Origin: Alishewanella agri BL06 | GTDB taxonomy: Bacteria; Pseudomonadota; Gammaproteobacteria; Enterobacterales; Alteromonadaceae | NCBI RefSeq assembly: GCF_000272005.1 | Contig: NZ_AKKU01000001.1 | Location: forward strand, 124,001 to 188,000 | Length of the DNA stretch: 64,000 nucleotides | Reading direction: 5' to 3' | Shown: piece after piece, positions 26,735 to 35,793 of the stretch | How the letters are laid out: the number at the start of each line of letters is the position of its first letter | How positions within the stretch are numbered: the stretch's first letter is position 1 | Translations under genes and position numbers: made by a program | Notes under the pieces: model-generated | The model's input: only the letters and a program-made list of their open reading frames with translations | Databases searched by the model: none | What the model was told of the DNA's origin: nothing

Positions 26735-27877
26735 TTGAATACTTACCAGCCAGAATATGCTGCCAGCACATACCCGCTGACAGATATTACAAATCTAGCT
26801 GCTCAGTGGCAGGAGCTTGAAAGCAAAGCTGATAACCCGTTTTTTCTGTCATGGCAGTGGATAGGAGCATGGTTAACTGCATTTCAAAGTCAGGTGACGG
26901 TTATCGCCGTCCATTACAACGAAGTACAGTTAGTCGCATTAGGGTTGTTGGTATCAAGAAACACTAGACGTCACGGCGTATTAAGTAGTAAGTGTTTGTA
27001 TTTGCATCAGACTGGTTTACCAGAGTCTGATCAAATCTGGATTGAGTACAACGGGTTTCTAACTGACAAAGAGCATACCGCCCACGCTGAGCAAATTGCG
27101 CTACGCTTTATTCGAGAACATTTGAATTGGGATGAGTGGGTTGTTGGAGCAATCGAAGAGTCGAAGTTAAACCTCTATTGCAAAGAACTTAATACTTCTT
27201 CTCATTTATTGTGGGAAGCGCCATGCTACGGTATTGATCTGGTTAAGTTGCGAAACACAGCGCAACCTTATTTGCAAACGCTCTCAGCAAATACCAGGTA
27301 CCAGATAAATCGTTCACAGCGCTTATATGAACAGCATGGACGTTTAAAACTTTTGCGACCAGATTCGCTTAGTGAAGCTCTGGATTGGTTCAATAAAATT
27401 GGCCCACTGCATATCAGGCGTTGGGGTGATGGTCTCGCTCAAAGTGGTTTTGCCAACCCACTTTTTGTGCAATTCCATCATCAGTTAATCAAACAATCCT
27501 GGAATCAATTCGTCGACATCGTTGCCCTTGAGCTTAACGGTATGCCAATTGCATTTTTTTATAATTTTATATATCGGCGGCGGGTCTACTTTTATCTGGC
27601 AGGATTAAAGGTAGAGCAAGATAGTAAACTAAAACCGGGATTGCTGGGGCACGCAATATGTATTGAAGATTACGTGAACCGAGGTATTGATTTTTATGAC
27701 TTTATGGGAGGCGAAGAGCGTTATAAAAGTCAACTTGGTATCTGTCATTCAAAGTTAGTCAGAGTTACGTTACAGAGAAATCAGTTTAAATTTCTATTGG
27801 AACAGCAAGCAAGAAAAGTAAAACACCAGCTTTTCGGGACTGATACGGCGGCTAGTAAATTCAGAGGACGAGGTTAG
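26735..27877 (+). CDS. GNAT/FemAB-like acetyltransferase (BioF2/CelD type)
   Basis: About 380 aa. It starts most plausibly at TTG 26735, two bases after the carbamoyltransferase stop, giving LNTYQPEYAAS... An upstream ATG at 26669 would run through the previous gene. Conserved pieces are the N-terminal NPFFLSWQWIGAWLTAF and C-terminal segments with FYNFIYRRRVYFYLAGL and IDFYDFMGGEERYKSQLG, as in the Acetyltransf_6/CelD group. These proteins are thought to add acyl or aminoacyl groups during polysaccharide synthesis. It precedes a second, related FemAB protein by one base. Confidence 0.75.
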   Translation: MNTYQPEYAASTYPLTDITNLAAQWQELESKADNPFFLSWQWIGAWLTAFQSQVTVIAVHYNEVQLVALGLLVSRNTRRHGVLSSKCLYLHQTGLPESDQIWIEYNGFLTDKEHTAHAEQIALRFIREHLNWDEWVVGAIEESKLNLYCKELNTSSHLLWEAPCYGIDLVKLRNTAQPYLQTLSANTRYQINRSQRLYEQHGRLKLLRPDSLSEALDWFNKIGPLHIRRWGDGLAQSGFANPLFVQFHHQLIKQSWNQFVDIVALELNGMPIAFFYNFIYRRRVYFYLAGLKVEQDSKLKPGLLGHAICIEDYVNRGIDFYDFMGGEERYKSQLGICHSKLVRVTLQRNQFKFLLEQQARKVKHQLFGTDTAASKFRGRG

Positions 27878-27878
27878 C

Positions 27879-29003
27879 GTGTCTTTCATAGAACCGGTGC
27901 AGCACACAAATATAGCGCTTTTATATGAATGCGATGACGAAACTAACGTTATCTTAGACCGTTATGTTCAATCCCATCCGAATGGCAGTGTTTATCACCT
28001 GTCAGCTTGGCGTGATGCAATTAAACTAGCCTATAAGCACCAAACGATGGTTCTTATAGCTATGAAAGGGCAGGATATTGTTGGTTTCCTACCGTTATGC
28101 TGCATGTCTATCCCGATTTTTGGTAAGCATTTGATTGCCCTACCTTTTGCAGATTACTGCTCGGCAATCGCAGACGAACCAGAAATCGAAATTCAGCTAA
28201 TTGAAGAGGCAAAAAGGCAGCTTATTAAAATAAGTGCTAAAAAGCTCGAAGTTAGAGATTCAGAGTTTGAATTAGTGCAGTCTAAAGCAATAAATCCCTC
28301 AGAAGAACCATGCGAAAACCATCTTTCGCTTCTAAAGGCTAAAGTACGGATGTTAGTCCATTTACCAGCCAGCGCAGATTTACTAATGTCTAGCTACAAA
28401 CCTAAATTGCGTAGTCAAATCAAGAAGGCGCAAAAAAATGGATTAACAGCAAAAATTGCGGATGATGAAGATGCTTTAAACCTTTTCTATCGCGTTTATG
28501 CCCGAAATATGCATCGTTTGGGCTCTCCCGTGCACAGTTTCCGATGGTTTCAAGCTTTGCGTAAAAATCTGCTATCGTTGGGTGCATTTCAAGTTGTGTT
28601 AATTGAATATCAGGAAAGTGTTGTTGGTGCGGCTATTGTTCTGCATTTTGGTAAATCTGCTTGGATACCATGGGCGTCAACACTACAGGACTACAATCAC
28701 TTAGCACCAAATATGTTGATGTATTGGCAGATACAGGCCTACCTTTCTGATAAAGGGGTTCGTGTATTCGATATGGGCAGATCAACAATTGGTGAGGGAA
28801 CTTATCGATTTAAAGCGCAATGGGGGGCAGTAGCTGATCCATTGCGTTGGACGGTTTATCGGCCAACTGATATTGCGGATAGTAAAGAGACAAAGATCGG
28901 CTCTGTGAAGCTAAGACGGTTAGCTGAGAAAATGTGGCGTTTGCTTCCATTACCAGTAGCAACGGCCTGTGGCGCGTACTTGAGAAGATATATTTCATTA
29001 TGA
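27879..29003 (+). CDS. FemAB family XrtA/PEP-CTERM system-associated protein
   Basis: A 374-aa GNAT-fold protein of the FemAB-related family found with exosortase loci (TIGR03019 type). Seen features: NGSVYHLSAWRDAIKLAY near the N-terminus, KPKLRSQIKKAQKNGL in the middle, and the C-terminal VFDMGRSTIGEGTYRFKAQWGA, which is characteristic of the family. The start is GTG 27879 with GAGGACGAGG upstream. The stop overlaps the next start (ATGA). FemAB relatives use aminoacyl-tRNA or acyl donors; the donor and acceptor here are unknown. Confidence 0.82.
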   Translation: MSFIEPVQHTNIALLYECDDETNVILDRYVQSHPNGSVYHLSAWRDAIKLAYKHQTMVLIAMKGQDIVGFLPLCCMSIPIFGKHLIALPFADYCSAIADEPEIEIQLIEEAKRQLIKISAKKLEVRDSEFELVQSKAINPSEEPCENHLSLLKAKVRMLVHLPASADLLMSSYKPKLRSQIKKAQKNGLTAKIADDEDALNLFYRVYARNMHRLGSPVHSFRWFQALRKNLLSLGAFQVVLIEYQESVVGAAIVLHFGKSAWIPWASTLQDYNHLAPNMLMYWQIQAYLSDKGVRVFDMGRSTIGEGTYRFKAQWGAVADPLRWTVYRPTDIADSKETKIGSVKLRRLAEKMWRLLPLPVATACGAYLRRYISL

Positions 29004-30265
29004 TGATGACAACGTTCCTGGTTTTAACCATTATCTGTTTGCTCATTCCGCCATACGTTTATCTTGGCTACCCGTTGATTTTGTGGTTACTGAATAAAGT
29101 CGGCTTCAGGCGACTTCACTCTTGCTCTGAGATTACCCCGAGAGTGACTTTAATTATTTCTTGCTATAACGAAGCGAAAATCCTGCGGCAAAAGTTACAT
29201 AACAGTTTGGAACTCGACTATCCCGTTGAAAAATTGTTTGTCGTAGTGGTATCAGATGGTTCTGATGACGGTAGTGACGATATTGCCAGAGAGTTTATCG
29301 GTTTGCAGGTGCGACTGGTGCGTCAGGAAGGTCGCTTGGGTAAAACGATGGGGTTAAATCTGGCACTAAAAGATCTTGACACTGACATTGTGGTTTTTTC
29401 CGATGCCAATGCAATGTATGAACGGCAGGCAATTCGAAATTTAGTGAAACATTTTGCCGATCCAGAGGTTGGGTATGTTGTTGGTGCCGCTCTTTATACG
29501 GATGGCAAAAATAATGCCGCAGCAGCAAACGAGGATCTCTATTGGCATTATGAAATGACCATTAAAAAGTGGGAGAGCCAATTACACTCAGTCGTAGGTG
29601 GCGATGGTGCCATTTATGCGATTCGGCGTGAACTTTGGGAACCGCTACAGCAGCGTGATATTAACGATTTTGTAAATCCCCTGCAGCTTGTCGCCAAAGG
29701 TTATCGTGGCGTGTTCGAGCCAGAAGCGAGATGTTTTGAGGAAACGGCTGGAAATTTCTCCAAAGAGGCCAAACGTAAAGAACGTATTGTGAATCGGAGT
29801 TTACGTGGCCTGTTCAGAGTTAAAGCAGTGATGAATCCGCTTCGCAGTGGTATTTTTAGTTATATGGTGATTTCTCATAAGCTTCTGCGTTGGTTAATTC
29901 CTCTGTTCGCGGTATTAACTTTCCCCGGTGCTTTAGTGCTTGCCTCACAGAGTGTTCTGTTAGGTCAAATCCTGATGCTTGGCGCTTTGTTACTACTTAT
30001 TCCTTCATTTATCGGTTATCTCGGGCAGAACTATCCAAGGCTACCCTGGGTATTTTCTTTTCCGTACTATTTTGTCAGCGTTAATTTTTATGCCCTTATG
30101 GGGATTATCAGCGCTTTAATGGGGCGAACTCAGATCACCTGGAACTCTTCGAGACCTCACACCGCTGAATTGAACAAAATTAGTGGGATTTCATTAACCG
30201 GGGGATTGAGTTATTTAGTTCTGATTGTCTGCGGTGCCGCCGCCTTGTGTTGGCCTTATGTCTAA
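29000..30265 (+). CDS. Membrane glycosyltransferase family 2
   Basis: A 421-aa processive-type GT2. It has an N-terminal TM helix (TTFLVLTIICLLIPPYVYLG). The catalytic domain carries ISCYNEAKILRQKL, VVSDGSDDGSDD, the DxD-like FSDANAMY, GGDGAIYAIRRELW and an RKERIVNRSLRG segment in the position of QxxRW. C-terminal TM helices follow from about 310 onward. Candidate starts are the ATGs at 29000, 29003 and 29006, all overlapping or abutting the previous stop. A longer frame from 28934 would duplicate the end of the previous gene. It probably adds a sugar to the lipid-linked repeat unit at the inner membrane. Confidence 0.85.
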   Translation: MMMTTFLVLTIICLLIPPYVYLGYPLILWLLNKVGFRRLHSCSEITPRVTLIISCYNEAKILRQKLHNSLELDYPVEKLFVVVVSDGSDDGSDDIAREFIGLQVRLVRQEGRLGKTMGLNLALKDLDTDIVVFSDANAMYERQAIRNLVKHFADPEVGYVVGAALYTDGKNNAAAANEDLYWHYEMTIKKWESQLHSVVGGDGAIYAIRRELWEPLQQRDINDFVNPLQLVAKGYRGVFEPEARCFEETAGNFSKEAKRKERIVNRSLRGLFRVKAVMNPLRSGIFSYMVISHKLLRWLIPLFAVLTFPGALVLASQSVLLGQILMLGALLLLIPSFIGYLGQNYPRLPWVFSFPYYFVSVNFYALMGIISALMGRTQITWNSSRPHTAELNKISGISLTGGLSYLVLIVCGAAALCWPYV

Positions 30266-31613
30266 AATTGCACTGTTCTTTCTGCTAGCGTTAGTCGCTG
30301 GTGTTATCGCTACATTTGCCTATACCCCAGTAGCTGCTTTTTTAACTTATCAAATGGTTTATTTTTTTAATCCTGATAATCGCTGGTGGGGGGCGTCCAT
30401 TCCTGGGCTTCGTTATTCCCTTTTTATCGCTTTAGTAATGATCGTAGTATTTATCTCAAAATACCGCCAATTATCTGAGTTAAGCCCTTGGTCGCGGCAA
30501 CCAATCTTAAGGTGGTTGTTAGCAATCTTGGTTATGTATTACATCATGTACTTCTTTGCTATTAACCCTTTATTTCACGACAAATTTACCTTTGAATTTA
30601 CCAAGTTGATTGTAATTATCTGGATAGCTTACAAGCTAATTAATTCTGAGTGGGCATTAAAAGCTTCGATGTGGGCATATATTTTAGGGGCGACATACGT
30701 TGGCAAGCTCGCGCGCGATGTAGGAAGAAATAGTAGTGCCCGAGTAGAGGGAATTGGAATGGCAGATGCGCCTGATGCCAATGATACTGCAGCAATACTG
30801 GTTCCTCCGCTGGTTTTCTTATTATATTTTGCATGGTTAGGAAACTGGAAAGTTCGTGCGCTAACGGCTGTTTGTGCGGCATTTATTGTAAACGGGCTGG
30901 TGTTGATCAATAGCCGAGGTGCATTTTTAGGCGCGATTGTAGGTTGTGGTTTCTTTCTAATTTATATGATTTTTTCGAGGTTTCAGCGAAAGTGGCAACG
31001 GCCTATGGCTGTTCTAATTATTGCTACAGGTTTATCGGGCGCTTTTTATCTTGCGGATGATACTTTTTTTGCCCGAATGGAAACTTTAAAAGTACAAGAA
31101 GACGGCAGTAGAGGCGGTGATGACCGTGTAGATTACTGGTTTAAAACCTTTGATATGATGCGCGACTATCCAATGGGTCTCGGTATTTTTGGTTATCAGA
31201 CTGTTAGCCCGGCTTATCTGGATCAATCACAACTCGCCTCTAACTCTGGCAATCGTGCCGTACACTCCACATGGTTCCAGATTTTAAGCGAGTTAGGCTG
31301 GTTTGGCTGGCTTCTTTTTGCCGGGCTATTCTGGCGGTTATGGCGATTAACACAACAAACTAAGTTTTATGTGCTGCAACGTGGCCAAACCAATCAGTAT
31401 TTTTTAATACTGGCATTAGAGGGGGCACTGTTTTCGTTTTTAGTTGCAGCAACCTTTATCGACAGAGCTCGGGCTGAGGTTATGTATTGGTTAATATTAT
31501 ATCTGGCCGTAGCATCGAATATTTTCTATTTACGTTTGAATTCTCCGGTACAAAAGGGAAGCAGCACTGCTGTTGCTCAAAATCGTAGCGGATTAACTAA
31601 GGACCAGATTTGA
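30258..31613 (+). CDS. O-antigen ligase-like polymerase (exosortase A-associated)
   Basis: A 451-aa multi-spanning inner-membrane protein with about ten hydrophobic helices. A periplasmic loop contains VEGIGMADAPDANDTAAILV, and a later segment has INSRGAFLGAI. Both are typical of the putative O-glycosylation ligase associated with exosortase A (TIGR03097) and of Wzy/WaaL-like proteins generally. The start ATG at 30258 overlaps the GT2 gene by eight bases. It is the only Wzy-like protein in the window, so it may be the polymerase of the exopolysaccharide or may transfer it to acceptors. Confidence 0.82.
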   Translation: MSKIALFFLLALVAGVIATFAYTPVAAFLTYQMVYFFNPDNRWWGASIPGLRYSLFIALVMIVVFISKYRQLSELSPWSRQPILRWLLAILVMYYIMYFFAINPLFHDKFTFEFTKLIVIIWIAYKLINSEWALKASMWAYILGATYVGKLARDVGRNSSARVEGIGMADAPDANDTAAILVPPLVFLLYFAWLGNWKVRALTAVCAAFIVNGLVLINSRGAFLGAIVGCGFFLIYMIFSRFQRKWQRPMAVLIIATGLSGAFYLADDTFFARMETLKVQEDGSRGGDDRVDYWFKTFDMMRDYPMGLGIFGYQTVSPAYLDQSQLASNSGNRAVHSTWFQILSELGWFGWLLFAGLFWRLWRLTQQTKFYVLQRGQTNQYFLILALEGALFSFLVAATFIDRARAEVMYWLILYLAVASNIFYLRLNSPVQKGSSTAVAQNRSGLTKDQI

Positions 31614-32755
31614 TGAGAGTGCTGCAGTTTATTACACCCTCAGGTTTTTACGGTGCTGAGCGCTGGGTGTTAGCTCTGGCAAATAATTTACCGTCAGCTG
31701 ATATGGTGTGTGATTTGGCGGTTACCGAAGAAGGGCCGGCACAAGATTTGTCAGTCGCACGACTTTATCCGCATTCCGCTGGTTTAGTGCATTATGTTTC
31801 AATGAAAGGCCGTTTTGATTTTGGCGCAGTAACAAAGCTGGTTGAGATAATAAAGTCCCGGAATATCGATATTATTCATACCCATGGTTACAAATCAGAC
31901 ATTCTCGGTTTATTAGCTGCCCGTAAAGCCGGCATCAAAATAGTCAGCACGCCGCATGGCTTTTCTAACAATGTGGGTTGGAAATTGCGCTTGTTTATCA
32001 GATTGGGTTTATTCGCTTTAAAGTTTTTTGACAAAGTGGCCCCCCTATCTGAGCAGTTGGTTTTTGATTTAAAACGCTATGGGATCAAAGATAAACAGTT
32101 ACACTTTATCGAGAACGGTGTGGATTTGACTGAGTTGGCACCATATCGCAAAACCATTCCAGCAAAAGATTTCAGTGCCGGTAGCGGACTACACTTGGGA
32201 TATATCGGACAATTGATCCCCCGTAAAGGCTTAGCTGATTTACTGCAGGCTTTTAATCTTTTATGGCAACGTTTTCCGGACTCAAAATTAACGCTTATAG
32301 GCGAGGGTAGCCAGCGTAGTGAGTTGGAGGCATTGGCTAAAACACTGCCTGCCGCCAGCGCGATTTCATTTTTGGGCTTTCGGGGCGACCGGATTGTCTT
32401 ATTGAAGGATTTTGATGCTTTTGCTTTAACATCGTCGTTAGAAGGGATCCCCAGATGTTTAATGGAGGCGATGGCCGTTGGTGTTCCTGTAGTAGCTTAC
32501 GATATTCCAGGCGTTGACCAACTGATAACCCACGAATCAACTGGTCTGTTAGCGCCTTTAGGTGATTGGCAGCAGTTAGCTAATCACCTTATTCGGTTAG
32601 CCGCTGAACCAGAGCTAGCGAATAAAATTAGCCTTGCAGCGAGACAGCTGGTTGACCAGCGTTTTTCTGCGGCACGCATGGCCGCTGAGTATCAACAACT
32701 TTTCCTCGAATTGCTGCAGTCGCCAAAGGCGGCGGCTACTTTGGAGCATGATTAG
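31613..32755 (+). CDS. Glycosyltransferase family 4
   Basis: A 380-aa GT-B fold retaining glycosyltransferase. The N-terminal domain has VLQFITPSGFYGAERWVLAL and DIIHTHGYKSDILGLLAA. The C-terminal domain has LHLGYIGQLIPRKGLADLLQ, LTLIGEGSQRSELE and the donor-binding SLEGIPRCLMEAMAVGVPVVA. The start ATG at 31613 overlaps the stop of the ligase gene by one base. It abuts the amidotransferase gene. Donor and acceptor sugars cannot be told from sequence. Confidence 0.88.
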   Translation: MRVLQFITPSGFYGAERWVLALANNLPSADMVCDLAVTEEGPAQDLSVARLYPHSAGLVHYVSMKGRFDFGAVTKLVEIIKSRNIDIIHTHGYKSDILGLLAARKAGIKIVSTPHGFSNNVGWKLRLFIRLGLFALKFFDKVAPLSEQLVFDLKRYGIKDKQLHFIENGVDLTELAPYRKTIPAKDFSAGSGLHLGYIGQLIPRKGLADLLQAFNLLWQRFPDSKLTLIGEGSQRSELEALAKTLPAASAISFLGFRGDRIVLLKDFDAFALTSSLEGIPRCLMEAMAVGVPVVAYDIPGVDQLITHESTGLLAPLGDWQQLANHLIRLAAEPELANKISLAARQLVDQRFSAARMAAEYQQLFLELLQSPKAAATLEHD

Positions 32756-34684
32756 ATGTGTGGCATTGCCGGCTTTTCAGTTAATGCTTCTCTACCTCCC
32801 GGGCTAACTGAGCGTTATCTGCATGCTATGGGAGACGCCATTGCGCATCGTGGACCAGACGCGACTTCCTTATGGCATGACACACAATTTGCGATGGTGC
32901 ACCGTCGGCTGAGTATTATTGACCTTAGCGCTGCAGGTACACAACCGATGCGTTCGCCATGTGGGCGCTATGTCATCGTATTTAACGGTGAGATTTATAA
33001 TTATCAGATACTAAAGCAGCAATTGTTGGAGCAAGGAGCGGTTTTCAATACTCAGACCGATACAGAGGTACTGTTAAAGTTATTTCAGCGTGATGGTAAG
33101 GATTGTCTGACGCACTTAAATGGCATGTTTGCTTTTGTGGTTTGGGATACCAAGCTGAAACAGGTATTTATGGCGCGGGATCGTTTAGGTAAAAAGCCGC
33201 TTTATTACTATCATACGAACCAATGCTTTGCCTTCGCTTCAGAAATAAAAGCCCTACTAAAACTACCTTTTGTGCCAAAGCAGATCCGCCAGGATGCGGT
33301 GAAAGACTTTTTCTTTTATCAGTATGTACCTGATCCGAAAACAATCTTCGCAGGTCTGTTAAAATTACCGCCAGGTCATTATTTACACTTTTCCCTTACA
33401 GATAAAGTGTTACCGCAGCCAACCAAGTATTGGCGCCTAAAATTTAAGGTAAACGGGCAGCGTAGCTCAGGTCAGATCCAGGAAGAGCTAACAGCGTTAA
33501 TAGATGATGCGGTAAAAATCAGGATGGTTAGTGATGTGCCACTGGGTGCTTTTTTAAGTGGCGGTGTGGATTCGAGCGCAGTCGTAGGCATGATGGCTCA
33601 GCACAGTGCGACGCCTGTAACAACATGCGCTATTGGTTTTGCGTCTGAACAGTTTGATGAAGTACAGTATGCCCGCCAGATCGCAGAACGGTTTGCGACG
33701 TCACATCATGAGTTCACAGTAAAAGAGAATGTCACCGATAGCTTTGAACAAATCAGCCGTTATTTTGATGAGCCTTTTGCCGATCCATCATTTATACCAA
33801 CCTATTTTGTCGCCAAGCTAGCCAGGCAACAAGTTACCGTTGCACTTGCCGGAGACGGTGGAGACGAAAGCTTTGCCGGTTATAGTAAATATGTTGTCGA
33901 CCAGACAGAGCACGGCTTACGTCAACGTATTCCTGCAGCGATACGTGAAAAGGTGTTTCCCTCGCTCGCCCGGTTGGCGGGATTGAGTCAGGCGACGCCT
34001 TTTCGAAAGGCGCGCTCTTTATTGACGGCGCTGGCCACGTCTTCGGACGAAGCGTTTTTTGTTACTAATAGCTTTTTTAGTGCTGAACTATGGCAATATC
34101 TGGTGAAAGGTGATTTCGCCATTAGCACAGCAGATTACCGGCCGTCAGAAATCACCTGTGCGCGTTATCAGGAGGCTGATGCTGAAGACCATCTGTCTCG
34201 TGTGCTGTACACCGACATCAATACCTATCTGCCGGGTGATATTCTGGTAAAAGTTGACCGAATGACGATGGCAAACTCTTTAGAGGCCCGAGCGCCTTTG
34301 CTTGATTACCGGGTTGTTGAGTATGCTGCGGGGATCCCATCTAGCTTAAAGCTACATGGCAAAGACAAGAAACATATTCTGAAACAAAGTCTGAAAACAT
34401 TATTACCCGAAGACATCTTATATCGGAAGAAAATGGGCTTTTCGGTTCCGTTATCACAGTGGTTAAGCAAGGAGTTACGCCCCTCGGCTGACAGATTGTT
34501 TTATCAAGCCGACTCGGGTCTGGCGCAATGTTTTGACATGCGCAAAGTACAGCAATTATGGCAGCGGCATCTTGCCGGTGAGCACCAATTCACCCAAGAA
34601 CTTTGGAGTATGTTGGTGTTTGAGCAGTGGTGGCAGCATTATATGACTGACAGCAATATAGCCGATAACAAGGTAGTGGTATGA
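32756..34684 (+). CDS. Asparagine synthase-like amidotransferase (XrtA system)
   Basis: A 642-aa glutamine-dependent amidotransferase. The N-terminal class II glutaminase domain starts MCGIAGFS with catalytic Cys2 and contains HRGPD and FNGEIYNY. The asparagine synthase domain has the pyrophosphatase loop LSGGVDSSAV (~266-275), ALAGDGGDESFAGY and a C-terminal KVDRMTMANSLEARAPLLD. It matches the exosortase-associated amidotransferase family (TIGR03108 type) seen in EPS loci, where it probably amidates a uronic acid or similar sugar acid. It overlaps the next gene by four bases. Confidence 0.88.
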   Translation: MCGIAGFSVNASLPPGLTERYLHAMGDAIAHRGPDATSLWHDTQFAMVHRRLSIIDLSAAGTQPMRSPCGRYVIVFNGEIYNYQILKQQLLEQGAVFNTQTDTEVLLKLFQRDGKDCLTHLNGMFAFVVWDTKLKQVFMARDRLGKKPLYYYHTNQCFAFASEIKALLKLPFVPKQIRQDAVKDFFFYQYVPDPKTIFAGLLKLPPGHYLHFSLTDKVLPQPTKYWRLKFKVNGQRSSGQIQEELTALIDDAVKIRMVSDVPLGAFLSGGVDSSAVVGMMAQHSATPVTTCAIGFASEQFDEVQYARQIAERFATSHHEFTVKENVTDSFEQISRYFDEPFADPSFIPTYFVAKLARQQVTVALAGDGGDESFAGYSKYVVDQTEHGLRQRIPAAIREKVFPSLARLAGLSQATPFRKARSLLTALATSSDEAFFVTNSFFSAELWQYLVKGDFAISTADYRPSEITCARYQEADAEDHLSRVLYTDINTYLPGDILVKVDRMTMANSLEARAPLLDYRVVEYAAGIPSSLKLHGKDKKHILKQSLKTLLPEDILYRKKMGFSVPLSQWLSKELRPSADRLFYQADSGLAQCFDMRKVQQLWQRHLAGEHQFTQELWSMLVFEQWWQHYMTDSNIADNKVVV

Positions 34685-35793
34685 GTAAGTTGCGTGTTTT
34701 GCATATTACTTTTGATATGGCAATAGGCGGCACCGAGCAAGTTATCCGGCAACTGGTATTAAATCTTCCAACCGAAATTGAATGCCAGATACTCTGTATT
34801 GACGGCCGTGTCGGCGATATCGGTCTGGCATTACAACAGCAAGGTACGAAAGTGCATGTCCTACCCAGAAAGGCGGGCTTAGACTGGCAACTCATTCGCA
34901 ATATCCGCAAGCTCGTTCGGGAAGAACGTATTGATATTGTTCATTGCCATCAATATACACCCTGGGTGTATGGCTGGTTTGCGCATTGGCGTACGGCTGC
35001 AAAGGTCGTGTTTACTGAGCATGGACGTTTTTATCCCGATCGTTATCGTATTAAAGCTTGGCCATTGAACCTGATTATGGCATTTAGTTCTTCAGCATTA
35101 ATTACTATTTCCCAGGCAACAAAACGTGCTTTGGTTAAATATGAATGTGTACCACCATTTTTAGTCAAGGTTATTTATAACGGAATTCAATCATTATCAC
35201 CTGATATTGAGGCAACAAAAGTCCTTCGTGATGAATTGCGGGTCGACAAAAGCGTGCCTGTAATCGGTACTATTGCCAGGCTGGATCCAGTCAAAAATCA
35301 ATTTATGATGCTGCGGGCATTCGCCGATCTGCTCCAGCATCAAAGAAACCTTATTTTATTATTAGTTGGCGATGGCCCTATCAGGCGAGAGCTGGAGCAG
35401 TTAGTTGATCAACTACAGATAAGACCTAATGTTCGTTTTACAGGTTTTAAAACCAATATTTCAGATTACCTCGCGCTAATGGATATTTATTTATTGAGTT
35501 CACACACGGAAGGCACATCAATGACCTTATTAGAGGCGATGAGTTTGGGACTGCCATGCGTAGTAACGGAAGTTGGTGGAAATCCGGAAATTGTTGCTAA
35601 TAATATTAACGGTTTACTAAGCCCTGACAACGATGCTAAAGCTTTTACACAAAATGTAGCAAAGCTATTACAAAGCCCCCAGCTTCGCAAAACTTTGGGG
35701 GATGCCGGTAAAGCTCGTTTTTGCCAGCACTTTTCAATCGAGCATATGCTTAAATCCTATTCAGATATTTACTACCGGGTTGCCGGGAAATGA
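34681..35793 (+). CDS. Glycosyltransferase family 4
   Basis: A 370-aa GT-B glycosyltransferase. Seen motifs: VLHITFDMAIGGTEQVIRQL at the N-terminus, DIVHCHQYTPWVYGWFA, GTIARLDPVKNQFMMLRAF, LLLVGDGPIRRELEQLV and SSHTEGTSMTLLEAMSLGLP with the catalytic/donor glutamates of the GT4 family. ATGA overlaps tie it to both neighbours, so it is translated with the operon. Its exact linkage is unknown. It could correspond to one of the Stp-type sugar transferases of XrtA loci. Confidence 0.88.
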   Translation: MSKLRVLHITFDMAIGGTEQVIRQLVLNLPTEIECQILCIDGRVGDIGLALQQQGTKVHVLPRKAGLDWQLIRNIRKLVREERIDIVHCHQYTPWVYGWFAHWRTAAKVVFTEHGRFYPDRYRIKAWPLNLIMAFSSSALITISQATKRALVKYECVPPFLVKVIYNGIQSLSPDIEATKVLRDELRVDKSVPVIGTIARLDPVKNQFMMLRAFADLLQHQRNLILLLVGDGPIRRELEQLVDQLQIRPNVRFTGFKTNISDYLALMDIYLLSSHTEGTSMTLLEAMSLGLPCVVTEVGGNPEIVANNINGLLSPDNDAKAFTQNVAKLLQSPQLRKTLGDAGKARFCQHFSIEHMLKSYSDIYYRVAGK

